Assembly (NCBI GenBank): GCA_029762755.1
Contig: JARVGH010000003.1
Location: 246,349-310,348, forward strand
From: Candidatus Bathyarchaeum tardum
Lineage (GTDB): Archaea > Thermoproteota > Bathyarchaeia > Bathyarchaeales > Bathyarchaeaceae
DNA: 64,000 nt
Direction: 5' to 3'
Shown: in pieces, positions 1-9,784 of the stretch
Layout: every line of letters starts with the position of its first letter
Position numbering within the stretch: the first letter of the stretch is position 1
Made by a program: the position numbers and the translations under genes
The notes under the pieces: model-generated
What the model was told of the DNA's origin: nothing
What the model saw: the letters and a program-made list of their open reading frames with translations, nothing else
Databases searched by the model: none

Positions 1-393
1 TATCAGAAACTTCATCACATGGTTTCAGACAAAATGCACGCAAGGGCTCGCGGACAAGTCCAGATGCTTACCCGTCAGCCAACTGAAGGTCGTGCCCGTG
101 GTGGTGGTCTGCGTTTCGGAGAAATGGAACGAGACTGCTTGATTGGTCACGGTGCTGCCATGGTTCTAAGGGACCGCCTGTTGGAAGAATCTGACAAATA
201 TCTGCTGTATGTGTGTGAAAACTGTGGATTCATTTCCTATTATGACATCAAACTGCGCAAATACACTTGCAGAATCTGTGAAGAAAAAGGTCAGGTATCC
301 CCAGTAGTAGTGTCTTACGCTTTCAAGTTGTTGTTGCAGGAAATGATGAGCCTGTGTATTACTCCGAGATTAAAACTAAAGGAGCGAGCATAA
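1..393 (+). CDS. rpoB: DNA-directed RNA polymerase subunit B, C-terminal part (5' truncated by window)
   Basis: The reading frame is open from the first base, so the gene starts upstream and only about 130 C-terminal residues are seen. They contain the clamp-region sequence typical of the end of archaeal RpoB/beta: a [14 protein letters not shown] stretch, then [19 protein letters not shown] and [13 protein letters not shown], followed by a small zinc-binding tail with CENCG and CRIC motifs. RpoB forms the catalytic core with RpoA. The stop codon ends one base before the rpoA start, and the GGAG site for rpoA lies inside this gene, so the two are co-transcribed and probably translationally coupled. 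Confidence 0.97.
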   Translation, partial: YQKLHHMVSDKMHARARGQVQMLTRQPTEGRARGGGLRFGEMERDCLIGHGAAMVLRDRLLEESDKYLLYVCENCGFISYYDIKLRKYTCRICEEKGQVSPVVVSYAFKLLLQEMMSLCITPRLKLKERA

Positions 394-394
394 C

Positions 395-3300
395 ATGTCA
401 GATGATATAATTCATAAAATTATAGACGAACTTTACTTTGGGCTGTTTTCCCCCCAAGACATCCGAAGACAATCCGTTGCAGAAATCCAAACAGCAGACA
501 CTTACGACGAAGACGGCGCCCCAATTACTTCTGGACTTATGGACGGAAGATTAGGAACCCTAGAACCCCGACAACGATGCAAAACCTGTGGAAACACTGC
601 AATACGCTGTCCAGGACACTTTGGTCACATCGAATTAGCTGTTCCAATTATTCACATTGAATTTACAAAAATTATTCACAATTTGCTCCAAACTACCTGT
701 AGAAACTGCGGGCGTGTTCTACTTACTGAAAGTCGTGTTGCTTCAGTAAGAGCTCAAATCCAAGAACAAATCGACTTGTTGGGAGAAGTTCCCCCGGACT
801 TTTATAAATTAATAACAAAAGAAGCGAAAAAGAAAGAATGTCCATACTGTGGTGCCCAGCAATCAAAAATTGATTTTGCTAAACCTACCACTTTTTATGA
901 AGTACTTGAAGAAGAAGGCGCTCAACGATTAACACAAAGCATGATACGAGAACGACTTGAACGCGTACCCGACGACGATTTAGAATTGTTCGGTTTCACC
1001 CCTGCTACTGCCCGTCCAGAGTGGATGATTCTCCAAGTTCTGCCAGTACCTCCAGTATATGTTAGACCTTCTATTACTTTAGAATCAGGAATTCGTTCAG
1101 AAGACGACCTAACGCACAAACTTGTTGACATTATCAGAATCAATCAGCGTCTGCGAGAAAACATGGAAGCTGGTGCCCCTACTCTCATTATTCAAGACCT
1201 TTCTGAATTGCTTCAGTATCACTGTACCACTTACTTTAATAACGAAGCATCAGGAATTCCTCCTGCACGTCACCGTTCAGGAAGAGCTCTCAAGACCATT
1301 TCTCAGCGTCTGAAAGGAAAAGAAGGTCGATTCCGAAGCAACCTGTCTGGAAAACGTGTAGACTTTTCTGCTCGTACAGTTGTTTCTCCTGATCCAAACC
1401 TTGACATCAACGAAGTTGGTGTTCCTCAAGAAATTGCTATGCGTTTGTCTATGCCTGAAAAGGTTACTGTTTGGAACATCGAAGAAATGCGCAAACTGAT
1501 TATCAATGGTCCAGAAAACTTCCCAGGTGCCCTTTATGTCGTGCGACCTGATGGAAAACGTGTCAGACTAGAATTTGTTATTGAACGTGACAAGGTTGCA
1601 GAATCTTTGGAAACTGGCTTCATTGTAGAACGACATCTAATGAATGGAGACATTGCAATCTTCAATCGTCAGCCTTCACTTCACCGGATGTCAATTATGG
1701 CACATTATGTGCGGGTTTTGCCCCATAAGACCTTCAGGTTGCACCTATGTGTTTGTCCTCCCTACAACGCGGACTTTGACGGCGACGAAATGAACCTGCA
1801 CGTTCCCCAGGGTGAAGAAGCTCAAACAGAAGCTCGTATGCTGATGCAGGTACAAGACCAGATTCTATCTCCAAGATTTGGTGGACCAATCATTGGAGCT
1901 ATCCGAGACTTTATCACTGCATCTTACTTGTTCACTCGAAAAGCAAGTTACTTAACAAAAGCTGAAGTCTGCAGATTGCTTGTAGCTTCTGGTTTTGACG
2001 GTGAATTACCTGAACCCGAAATCAAAGAACCCCAACCCATGTGGAGTGGGAAACAAATCTTTAGTTTGTATCTTCCAAAAGACTTGAATTATGTTCTAAA
2101 GTCGACAATCTGCCGAAACTGTAAAACTTGTTTAGGCGAAGACTGTGAAAACGACGCCTATGTGGTTGTTAAGAACGGAGTTCTCAAAAGCGGCCTTATC
2201 GACAGACGATCAATTGGAGCTGAACAATCAGACAGTTTGCTTCACCGAATAATCAAAGATTATGGCTCTGAAGCTGGACGAAAATTCCTTAATGACATTT
2301 GTCAACTTTTGAAAGTCTTCATTGGCATGCGTGGATTCACTTACTCCTATGATGAACTTGAACTTTCAGACGCTGCAAGAAAGAAAATCCGAAGAAACAT
2401 GAACATAATCGAAAAACGCATTGAAAAACTCATCACTGACTACCGTGCTGGAACTCTACCGCGTCTTCCTGGTCAGACTCTTAACGAATCTTTTGAAATC
2501 TACGTTATGAATGAACTCGCCGAAGCCCGAGACAAAGCAGGCAAAGTCGCAGACGAAGACTTCGAACTAGAAAACTCTGGAATCATCATGACTCGCACTG
2601 GAGCCCGTGGCTCTAACCTTAACATCGGTCAAATGACTGCTTGTGTTGGTCAACAGGCTGTACGAGGAAAACGTATCATGCGAGGTTACGTGAACCGAGC
2701 GTTGTCTCACTTCAAAGAAGGTGACCCAACTCCCCGCGCACGAGGATTCGTTTACAACTCATACCAAACTGGATTGGATCCCATTGAATACTTCTTCCAC
2801 GCCATGGGTGGTAGGGAAGGTCTAGTAGACACGGCAGTCCGTACCCAGCAAAGTGGTTACATGCAGAGACGTCTGATTAACGCTCTTGAGCAATTGCGAG
2901 TTGAATACGACGGCACTGTCAGAAACTCCATTGGTGATGTTATTCAGATTACCTATGGTGAAGACGGTGTTGACCCTGCAAAGAGTGACCACGGTCTTGC
3001 TGTAAACGTTAGCCGAATAATCGACCAAGTCGGAATCATGGTGGACAAAGAAACTCCTGCCAGTAAAGATTACGTAATGGAACGACTCAGTGAAGTTGAG
3101 GATCGACTAACTCCTCTTCTGGTATCTGAGCTTAAAAACGAACTTAAACGAGCAAAATTCGGCAAAACAGGTGTAGACAAAGCCATTAGTTTAACCTTAG
3201 AAAACTACAAACGTGCATTGGTTGAACCCGGAGAAGCTGTGGGTATTGTTGCTGCCCAGTCTATTGGAGAACCTGGTACCCAGATGACTCTACGTACTTT

Positions 3301-4216
3301 CCACTATGCGGGTGTCCGAGAACAAAACGTCACCCTTGGTTTGCCTAGGCTTATCGAGATTGTTGACGCTCGCAGAAGTCCATCAACTCCTATTATGAAC
3401 ATTTACCTGGACAAAGAACACCGCAAGAGCAAAGAAAAAGCCACAGAAATTGCACGGGATGTTATCACCACAACTTTGGGTGATGTTGCAGCAGCTGAGC
3501 CTTACGTTGATCCTGAACTAGAAGTAGTGGTTGTAGAACTTGATCCAGTACTTTGCAGTGAACGATGTGTGAATGTCGAAGGACTACCTGACGTTATCAA
3601 ACTGACGAGCTATGATGTTAGTTTGGAAGAAAACCGTTTACTGTTCACGCCTAAGAAAGAAGTGGATATGAGTAAGCTTGTAGCTTCCCTTCCATCTGAA
3701 CACATTAAAGGTGTGCCTGATATCCGTAGGGTTCTTGTTACTGAAGAAACTGGTGAATGGGTTATCCGAACAGACGGCTCTAACTTGTCTGCTGTTCTTG
3801 ACGTTTCTGGTATTGATCCAACACGAACAACAACAAATAATGTTCACGAAATCGCCGAAACCTTGGGAATTGAAGCAGCAAGAAACTCCTTAATGAAAGA
3901 AGCCTTGGGTGTTCTTGAAGAACAAGGTCTAGACGTTGATATCCGACACGTTATGTTGATGGCAGACATCATGACTTCAACAGGTGATGTAAGACAAATC
4001 GGGCGACACGGAATCAGTGGAAAGAAATCCAGTGTTCTGGCCAGAGCAGCTTTCGAGATTACTGTTCCTAACCTTGTTGATGCAGCAATCAAAGGTTCCA
4101 GTGATCCATTGAAAGGTGTAACCGAAAACGTTATAGTTGGCCAGTCGATACCCATCGGCACAGGTCTCGTTGATCTTTATATGACACCAACAAAGAACAG
4201 AGAGAAGAAACAATGA
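395..4216 (+). CDS. rpoA: DNA-directed RNA polymerase subunit A, unsplit A'-A'' fusion
   Basis: A 1273-residue largest subunit. The zinc site CKTCG begins near residue 62 with CPGHFGH after it. The catalytic Mg-binding loop NADFDGDEMN lies near residue 458. The A''-type region with GEAVGIVAAQSIGEPGTQ (trigger-loop/bridge region) begins near residue 930. In most archaea A' and A'' are separate genes split at roughly residue 880; here the frame runs through without a stop, as in bacterial beta' and eukaryotic Rpb1, and as known for Thaumarchaeota, Korarchaeota and related TACK lineages. Its last bases overlap the rpl30e start (ATGA). Start ATG 395 follows an AGGAG site. Confidence 0.98.
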   Translation: MSDDIIHKIIDELYFGLFSPQDIRRQSVAEIQTADTYDEDGAPITSGLMDGRLGTLEPRQRCKTCGNTAIRCPGHFGHIELAVPIIHIEFTKIIHNLLQTTCRNCGRVLLTESRVASVRAQIQEQIDLLGEVPPDFYKLITKEAKKKECPYCGAQQSKIDFAKPTTFYEVLEEEGAQRLTQSMIRERLERVPDDDLELFGFTPATARPEWMILQVLPVPPVYVRPSITLESGIRSEDDLTHKLVDIIRINQRLRENMEAGAPTLIIQDLSELLQYHCTTYFNNEASGIPPARHRSGRALKTISQRLKGKEGRFRSNLSGKRVDFSARTVVSPDPNLDINEVGVPQEIAMRLSMPEKVTVWNIEEMRKLIINGPENFPGALYVVRPDGKRVRLEFVIERDKVAESLETGFIVERHLMNGDIAIFNRQPSLHRMSIMAHYVRVLPHKTFRLHLCVCPPYNADFDGDEMNLHVPQGEEAQTEARMLMQVQDQILSPRFGGPIIGAIRDFITASYLFTRKASYLTKAEVCRLLVASGFDGELPEPEIKEPQPMWSGKQIFSLYLPKDLNYVLKSTICRNCKTCLGEDCENDAYVVVKNGVLKSGLIDRRSIGAEQSDSLLHRIIKDYGSEAGRKFLNDICQLLKVFIGMRGFTYSYDELELSDAARKKIRRNMNIIEKRIEKLITDYRAGTLPRLPGQTLNESFEIYVMNELAEARDKAGKVADEDFELENSGIIMTRTGARGSNLNIGQMTACVGQQAVRGKRIMRGYVNRALSHFKEGDPTPRARGFVYNSYQTGLDPIEYFFHAMGGREGLVDTAVRTQQSGYMQRRLINALEQLRVEYDGTVRNSIGDVIQITYGEDGVDPAKSDHGLAVNVSRIIDQVGIMVDKETPASKDYVMERLSEVEDRLTPLLVSELKNELKRAKFGKTGVDKAISLTLENYKRALVEPGEAVGIVAAQSIGEPGTQMTLRTFHYAGVREQNVTLGLPRLIEIVDARRSPSTPIMNIYLDKEHRKSKEKATEIARDVITTTLGDVAAAEPYVDPELEVVVVELDPVLCSERCVNVEGLPDVIKLTSYDVSLEENRLLFTPKKEVDMSKLVASLPSEHIKGVPDIRRVLVTEETGEWVIRTDGSNLSAVLDVSGIDPTRTTTNNVHEIAETLGIEAARNSLMKEALGVLEEQGLDVDIRHVMLMADIMTSTGDVRQIGRHGISGKKSSVLARAAFEITVPNLVDAAIKGSSDPLKGVTENVIVGQSIPIGTGLVDLYMTPTKNREKKQ

Positions 4217-4515
4217 TAGATATCAACAAAGCAATAACAACAACTGCGAAAACTGGAAGAATTCAAATTGGAGCAAAAAGTGCACTGAAAAGTGCCAAAG
4301 CCAAAAAGGCCAAATTGATTATATTTGCTTCTAACTGTCCTTCTGGTATTCAAGAAGAGATTGAACAATACTGTAAGATTGCAGAAATTCCAGTATCCGT
4401 ATTTAAAGGTGAAAGTACAGATCTAGGTGCACTATGTGGAAAACCCTACACCATTTGTGTTTTGACTGTTAAAGATCCTGGCGACTCACAGATTCTAAAA
4501 ATCACGGAGGAATAA
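4213..4515 (+). CDS. rpl30e: Ribosomal protein eL30 (L30e)
   Basis: A 100-residue protein of the L7Ae/L30e RNA-binding fold. It has the AKTGRIQIGAKSALKSAK N-terminus, the central KLIIFASNCP strand and the LGALCGKPY segment that binds kink-turn RNA in the family. Length is normal for archaeal L30e. The gene begins inside the rpoA stop (ATGA overlap) and is followed after five bases by nusA, the conserved archaeal order rpoB-rpoA-rpl30e-nusA. Confidence 0.95.
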   Translation: MIDINKAITTTAKTGRIQIGAKSALKSAKAKKAKLIIFASNCPSGIQEEIEQYCKIAEIPVSVFKGESTDLGALCGKPYTICVLTVKDPGDSQILKITEE

Positions 4516-4520
4516 ACTGA

Positions 4521-4958
4521 ATGGCTTCTGGAATCAAGCTGACAAGTGTAGAAATGCGTTACATCGCCCTTTTTCAAAGCATAACCGGTGCAACAGTGAA
4601 AGACTGCATAGTTGACGAAGACCTCAACAGAATCATCTTTGTCGTCAAAGAAGGCTCTATTGGCATGGCAATCGGCAAACGAGGAAAAAACATACATCAA
4701 CTAGAAAAAATGACTGGCAAAAAACACGAAATCATTGAACACTCTGAAAATCCTGCCCAGTTCATCAAAAACGCACTCAAACCCGCTAAAGTAGACGAAG
4801 TACGAATAACTGAACGGATGGATGGAAAAAAAATCGCAGTAATATCTGTTAACCCCAAAGACAAGGGCGTCGCCATAGGCAAAAACGGCAGAAACGCTGA
4901 AAGAATCCGCTTTCTAGCAAAACGCTATTTCAACATTCAAAACGTCAGCATAACATAG
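4521..4958 (+). CDS. nusA: Archaeal NusA-like transcription factor (two KH domains)
   Basis: A 145-residue protein consisting of two KH domains, as usual for archaeal NusA, which lacks the bacterial N-terminal RNAP-binding and S1 domains. The two GxxG RNA-binding loops are visible as IGKRGKNI (near residue 52) and IGKNGRNA (near residue 118). A GGAGG site overlaps the end of rpl30e just upstream of ATG 4521. In many archaea rps12 and rps7 follow; here the operon ends and an unrelated surface-protein gene follows. Confidence 0.95.
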   Translation: MASGIKLTSVEMRYIALFQSITGATVKDCIVDEDLNRIIFVVKEGSIGMAIGKRGKNIHQLEKMTGKKHEIIEHSENPAQFIKNALKPAKVDEVRITERMDGKKIAVISVNPKDKGVAIGKNGRNAERIRFLAKRYFNIQNVSIT

Positions 4959-5047
4959 CATTTTCTTTAGCTAAAACAAATTTGTGCTTTTCTCCATTAT
5001 TTAATAATAATATATTGTGGGTTTATATGGCCTATTCAAATCAGTTG

Positions 5048-5098
5048 GTCAAAGAACTTTGACTAACATTTTCATTTATTTGGTCAAGAAACTTTGAT
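5048..5098 (+). promoter_or_regulatory. Double 16-bp palindromic operator upstream of NosD-like gene
   Basis: Two sites of the form GTCAA-N6-TTGA(C/T) lie at 5048-5063 (GTCAAAGAACTTTGAC, a perfect palindrome) and 5083-5098 (GTCAAGAAACTTTGAT). Their starts are 35 bp apart. An A-rich AAAAACCTTTTT segment and a TATTAAATT TATA-like element follow, then ATG 5141. The same arrangement occurs upstream of the array at 58383. The regulator is not identified. Confidence 0.6.
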
Positions 5099-5140
5099 AA
5101 AAACCTTTTTTATTAAATTTCTAATAGAAAATAAATTGTT

Positions 5141-7324
5141 ATGCAAACTAGCTTTAGAAAACAGGCTTCAGTGGCAGGTTTGTGTTTTGTTCTTTGTTTT
5201 GTTTTAGTTTCTGGTCCCGTTGTTCGAATTGTTAATGCACGACCTAGTACACTTGTTGTTCCTGACGTTTATTCGACGATTCAGAACGCAATCGATAATG
5301 CTGATGATGGAGATATTGTATATGTAAAAAGTGGCGAATATTTGGAATATCTGGTTGTGGATAAATCTGTTTCACTTGTTGGTGAAAATAAGGAAACAAC
5401 AATAGTTTATCGACGTGACCAAGCTTATCCTGACGTATATCCTACAATTTTGGTAAGAGCGGATAACGTGAATATTACTGGGTTCACGATACGAAATAAT
5501 GTTTCTGCTCCTTCTTTGATTCCGAGTGGAGCCGTTAACTCCCATTCTGCTGTCCATTTACTAAATGTTAAAGATTGTAATTTGGTTGGAAACATTATTA
5601 TTGACAGCGGATATGGTGTCTGGCTTTTTGATGCATCAGAAAACAAGGTTTCTGGTAATTTAATCATGAATTGTGCTCATGGAATTTTGGTTGATAAATC
5701 TTTAAACAATACTATAGTTGAGAACACTATTTCAGGCTCCAGTAATGGCATTTTACTTTCATCTTCTGGATGTAACACTCTTAGGAAAAATAGTATTTTG
5801 AATTCTTCCCATAATTTTGGAGTAACAGGCTCTGAACTGTCACACTTCATGAATGATGTTGATGCATCAAACACAATTAACAATAGCGAAATATACTACC
5901 TTGTCAACAAAAAGAATCTAATAATAGATCCAGTTACATTTCCAGACTTAGCAGCACTAATACTTGTAAACTGCACCGACATAAAAGTCCAAAACTTGAA
6001 TATAACTAACAATTATTGTGGGCTACATCTTTTTAATGTTACAAGTTGCACTATAGCCCAAAATATTTTTTCAAATAATAATGGTGGTATTTGGCTTCAG
6101 TTCGTTTCTGATTGTGTCATTTCTGAGAATAATGTGGTCGCAAACGCTGATTGGGGAATTCGGGTAGAAAATTCACAAGATATTCTCATAACTGGAAATA
6201 ACTCAACTTACAATCAACTACTGAGCATTATGCTTGTCAATTCTGATAACAATACTATTGTTGACAATAATGTGACAAACTTTCGCTTCAATCAAAATAA
6301 CGGAGGAGAAAAACCGTTCTATTTAGAGTCCTCGAACAACAACTGCATCATAAATAATCAAATATTTGACGACAGAGGCTTGCATGGAATATCCCTTATT
6401 GATTCTTCTTATAATCTTTTGAGTTCAAACAATGTTACAATTGGTGGACCTGGAATAGACATCAGAGGTGCATCATGTTACAACAAAATAGTCAGCAACA
6501 ACTTTACAACTGACCGAGGAAGTTATGGAGTGAGCCTTTTTTCATCGTTTAACACCTTTATTGGAAATTATATCTATAATTTTTCAAATGGATTCCACTC
6601 CTCTCATTCCTCACATAATTTAATTACTGAAAACACAATCGAAAGCAAATCAGCAAGTTTCTATTTTTACAATTTCAGCAATAACCAGATTTATCACAAC
6701 AATATTCAAGGGCAAAGAGTTTGGGATTTGGGCAGAGACCAACCAGGTAGAATCGTTTCAGTTAATCAATGGGACAATGGCATCGAAGGTAACTACTGGA
6801 GTGATTATGCAGTAAATGGCACTGACGGGTTCGGTATTGGCGAACAGTCATATTTTATTGATGACGACAACCAAGACAATTACCCGCTTATTTCCCCTGT
6901 TAAAGTGTTTGATGCCGGACTATGGGAAGGAACACCGTACACTGTTAGTGTAATTAGCAATTCATCAGTTTCAGATTTTTCCTTCATCCCTGATGGCAAA
7001 ATAAACTTTAAAGTTGAAGGTGAAACTGGAACTGCAGGTTTTTGCCGAGTAACAATTCCTAAAGACCTTTTGGATGCTGAAGAAAACAGTTGGAGTGTTT
7101 TAGTAAACGATGATTTGGTAACCCCAACAATAAACATGGACACAAAAAACACATTGCTGAACTTCACTTATAGTCACAATGTAACAACTATTAAAATAAC
7201 TGGAACCACTGCAATTCCAGAGTTTCTTTCATGGATTCTTGTGCCTCTGTTTTTGGCTTTAACTTTAGCTATTTGTTTGTGTAAAAAAAAGTTGTTCATT
7301 ACAACTGTTTGGCAGTCAAATTAA
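5141..7324 (+). CDS. Exported NosD/CASH-type parallel beta-helix protein with PEF-like sorting tail
   Basis: A 727-residue surface protein. A signal peptide with a hydrophobic core (AGLCFVLCFVLVSG) ends near residue 34. A right-handed beta-helix follows, with many NNT/GN-type turns (for example NNTIVENTISGSSNGI) and repeated short strands as in NosD/CASH periplasmic copper-binding or sugar-hydrolase families. A WSDY segment and a beta-sandwich-like C-terminal part precede the tail. The tail is PEFLSW, a transmembrane helix and CKKK, an archaeosortase-type signal. Function is probably cell-surface or polysaccharide-related. It stands alone, preceded by the double operator at 5048-5098. Confidence 0.85.
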   Translation: MQTSFRKQASVAGLCFVLCFVLVSGPVVRIVNARPSTLVVPDVYSTIQNAIDNADDGDIVYVKSGEYLEYLVVDKSVSLVGENKETTIVYRRDQAYPDVYPTILVRADNVNITGFTIRNNVSAPSLIPSGAVNSHSAVHLLNVKDCNLVGNIIIDSGYGVWLFDASENKVSGNLIMNCAHGILVDKSLNNTIVENTISGSSNGILLSSSGCNTLRKNSILNSSHNFGVTGSELSHFMNDVDASNTINNSEIYYLVNKKNLIIDPVTFPDLAALILVNCTDIKVQNLNITNNYCGLHLFNVTSCTIAQNIFSNNNGGIWLQFVSDCVISENNVVANADWGIRVENSQDILITGNNSTYNQLLSIMLVNSDNNTIVDNNVTNFRFNQNNGGEKPFYLESSNNNCIINNQIFDDRGLHGISLIDSSYNLLSSNNVTIGGPGIDIRGASCYNKIVSNNFTTDRGSYGVSLFSSFNTFIGNYIYNFSNGFHSSHSSHNLITENTIESKSASFYFYNFSNNQIYHNNIQGQRVWDLGRDQPGRIVSVNQWDNGIEGNYWSDYAVNGTDGFGIGEQSYFIDDDNQDNYPLISPVKVFDAGLWEGTPYTVSVISNSSVSDFSFIPDGKINFKVEGETGTAGFCRVTIPKDLLDAEENSWSVLVNDDLVTPTINMDTKNTLLNFTYSHNVTTIKITGTTAIPEFLSWILVPLFLALTLAICLCKKKLFITTVWQSN

Positions 7325-7369
7325 TTGTCTTCTTGAACTGAGTGTTAACCTTTTTCTCAAATATGCGGG

Positions 7370-9784
7370 TTACTGATTATTCTTTTTTGAAAGCATCTTT
7401 TCTAGTCTGGGACGCATTTTTTCGTTTTCAGCTATTATTTTTTCTGGACCTAAACCTTCTATCTGTTCAGTCATTTCTTTCATGACTTGTGCAAATTTTA
7501 CTCCTTCTGCGGCTGAAATGTATTCTACTCTGAGGCGTTCTTTGCTCATTCCCATTTTTTGTAAAACTTTGGAAAGCGCTTCCATACGTTTAGTCATCTG
7601 AACGTTACCTGAAATGTAGTGACAATCAAACGGTAAGTGACATGCCCCAATCATAACCATTGCAGCTCCTTGCCTGAATGCTTCTAAAACAAAATCTTTG
7701 TCTACCCTGCCGGCACACATCACACGAATAGCACGCATATATGGTGGATACTCAAAGCGGCTTGTTCCTGCAAGGTCAGCTCCGGCATAGCTGCACCAGT
7801 TGCACAAAAATCCAAGTATCTTTCCTTCAGGATTCTTTTCTAACGCTGCGTCTATCTGAGCTTTTATCTGATCATCAGTGAAATGCTTTTGTGTAATCGC
7901 ATCAACAGGACATTCTGCAACACAGGTTCCGCAACCATGACACATTGCAGCTGTAACTTCAGCAACTTTGCCTTTTTCTCCAACTATTGCACTGTACGGA
8001 CACACAGTAGCACAGATTCCACACTTGATACAAATGTCTGAATCAACTTCAGCGATTATTGGCTCTACCTTCCATGTGTCCTGAGAAAGGATCGTAGCTG
8101 CCCTGGCTGCTGCTCCACTTCCTTGAGCGACACTGTATGGGATGTCTTTTGGTCCTTGGCAGGCTCCAGCTAAAAATATGCCATCAACCGGTGTGTCTAA
8201 TGGTTTTAGTTTGGGGTGGCTTTCCATGAAAAAACCGTCTGTGCCTCGTGTTATGCTCAAGATTCGGGCGACTTCTTCTGTTCCTTTGCTTGGAATAGCA
8301 GCAGTGCTCAAGACCACCATTTCAGATTCGATTTCTATGGGTTCCCCGAGCATGCTGTCTTCGGCACGAATTAAAAGATTTTTTGTTTCAGGAATTTCTT
8401 CTATTTGGGCTACTCGTCCTTGAATAAAATTTACTCCCAGCTCCCGGGCTCTACGGTAGAATTGTTCGTAACCTTTAAAGTTAGTGCGCATGTCCAGATA
8501 GAAGATGTTGACATCCACCTCGTCATGATACTTTTCTTTCAAAAGCACTGCATTTTTTATTGCATACATGCAACAAAAGCCTGAACAGTATTCGTATCTG
8601 TTGATGTCTCTAGAGCCTACACATTGAATAAATGACACTGAATTAGGTTTTTTTCCATCAGATGCTCGAATAACTTTACCGCTTGTAGGACCTGCAGCCA
8701 AAATCAGGCGTTCAAACTCCATGGCTGTAATGACGTTGTCAAATCTGCTGTAGCCATACTGGATGTCTTGGTATGGCTTGTATACATCAAAACCTGTAGA
8801 GACAATTATTGTTCCCACTTCTAGTTCTATTTCTTCTTCTTTTTGGTCAAAATTAATTGCTTCACGGGCACCACACGCGTCCACGCATTTGTAACACTCA
8901 ATACAATAGTCCCTGTTAATCGTGTAAACCAAAGGCACTGCCTGATCAAACGGAACCGAAATGGCCTTACGAACCCCCAAACTTTCATCCCATTCATTAG
9001 GAATCTCAATGGGACAAACGTCCCTGCATTCACCACAGCCGGTGCAATCTTTAGCAACAACGTATCTGGGCTTCTTTTTTATTTTAACCTTAAAGTTGCC
9101 GACAAACCCTTCCACGCTGACAAGGTCTGCAAAAGAAACAATTTCAATGTTCGGATGACGATAAACGTCAACCATCTTTGGACCTTCAATACAAATGGAA
9201 CAATCTAACGTTGGAAAGGTTTTATCCAACGCAGCCATATGACCGCCGATGCTTTCGGTTTTTTCTAACAGGTAAACTTTGTAACCCATGTCCGCTAGAT
9301 CTAGAGCAGAACAAATTCCAGCAATTCCCCCACCGATTATTAGTGCCCTGTTTGTGACAGGAACTTCCATTGTTTTAAGATCTTCAAGCAATCTTGCCTT
9401 GGCAACGGCCATTTTCACAATTTCTTTAGCTTTTTCGGTTGCCTCTTTCGGGGTGCTTCCGTGGCACCACGAAGCAAATTCACGAATGTTTGCCATTTCA
9501 AACAAGTAAGGATTCAAACCCGCATCAGAAACTGTTCGCCGAAAAGTTGGTTCATGCATACGAGGAGAACACGCTGCAACAACAACCCGGTTTAGGTCGT
9601 GTTCTTTGATGGCTTTCCGTATTTCCTCTTGCCCCGGGTCGGCACAAGTGTAACGGTTGTCTGTAGCTACAATAACATTAGGCAATGTCTTGGCATATTC
9701 TGTTAACTCTTTTACGTCAATTACGCCAGCAATGTTCAAACCACAATGACAGACAAACACACCAATTCTGGGTTCTTCAGGCAA
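7370..9784 (-). CDS. hdrA: Heterodisulfide reductase subunit A fused to MvhD/FlpD domain
   Basis: An 804-residue iron-sulfur flavoprotein. The N-terminal CHCG (residues 12-15) starts the HdrA N-domain. A GGGIAG FAD-binding motif lies near residue 152, and the HdrA Cys motif LDCSICIEGPKMV follows. Ferredoxin motifs are seen as CTGCGECRDVCP, CIECYKCVDAC, CIKCGICATVCP and CHGCGTCVAECP. The last ~145 residues (from LGFLCNWCSYAGADLAG) are an MvhD/FlpD [2Fe-2S] domain that normally is a separate subunit linking HdrA to a hydrogenase or formate dehydrogenase. HdrA is the flavin-bifurcating subunit of Hdr complexes. The TTG start at 9784 directly follows the TAG of the upstream polyferredoxin and has an AGGAGG site about 8 nt upstream. 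Confidence 0.93.
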   Translation of the reverse strand: MPEEPRIGVFVCHCGLNIAGVIDVKELTEYAKTLPNVIVATDNRYTCADPGQEEIRKAIKEHDLNRVVVAACSPRMHEPTFRRTVSDAGLNPYLFEMANIREFASWCHGSTPKEATEKAKEIVKMAVAKARLLEDLKTMEVPVTNRALIIGGGIAGICSALDLADMGYKVYLLEKTESIGGHMAALDKTFPTLDCSICIEGPKMVDVYRHPNIEIVSFADLVSVEGFVGNFKVKIKKKPRYVVAKDCTGCGECRDVCPIEIPNEWDESLGVRKAISVPFDQAVPLVYTINRDYCIECYKCVDACGAREAINFDQKEEEIELEVGTIIVSTGFDVYKPYQDIQYGYSRFDNVITAMEFERLILAAGPTSGKVIRASDGKKPNSVSFIQCVGSRDINRYEYCSGFCCMYAIKNAVLLKEKYHDEVDVNIFYLDMRTNFKGYEQFYRRARELGVNFIQGRVAQIEEIPETKNLLIRAEDSMLGEPIEIESEMVVLSTAAIPSKGTEEVARILSITRGTDGFFMESHPKLKPLDTPVDGIFLAGACQGPKDIPYSVAQGSGAAARAATILSQDTWKVEPIIAEVDSDICIKCGICATVCPYSAIVGEKGKVAEVTAAMCHGCGTCVAECPVDAITQKHFTDDQIKAQIDAALEKNPEGKILGFLCNWCSYAGADLAGTSRFEYPPYMRAIRVMCAGRVDKDFVLEAFRQGAAMVMIGACHLPFDCHYISGNVQMTKRMEALSKVLQKMGMSKERLRVEYISAAEGVKFAQVMKEMTEQIEGLGPEKIIAENEKMRPRLEKMLSKKNNQ

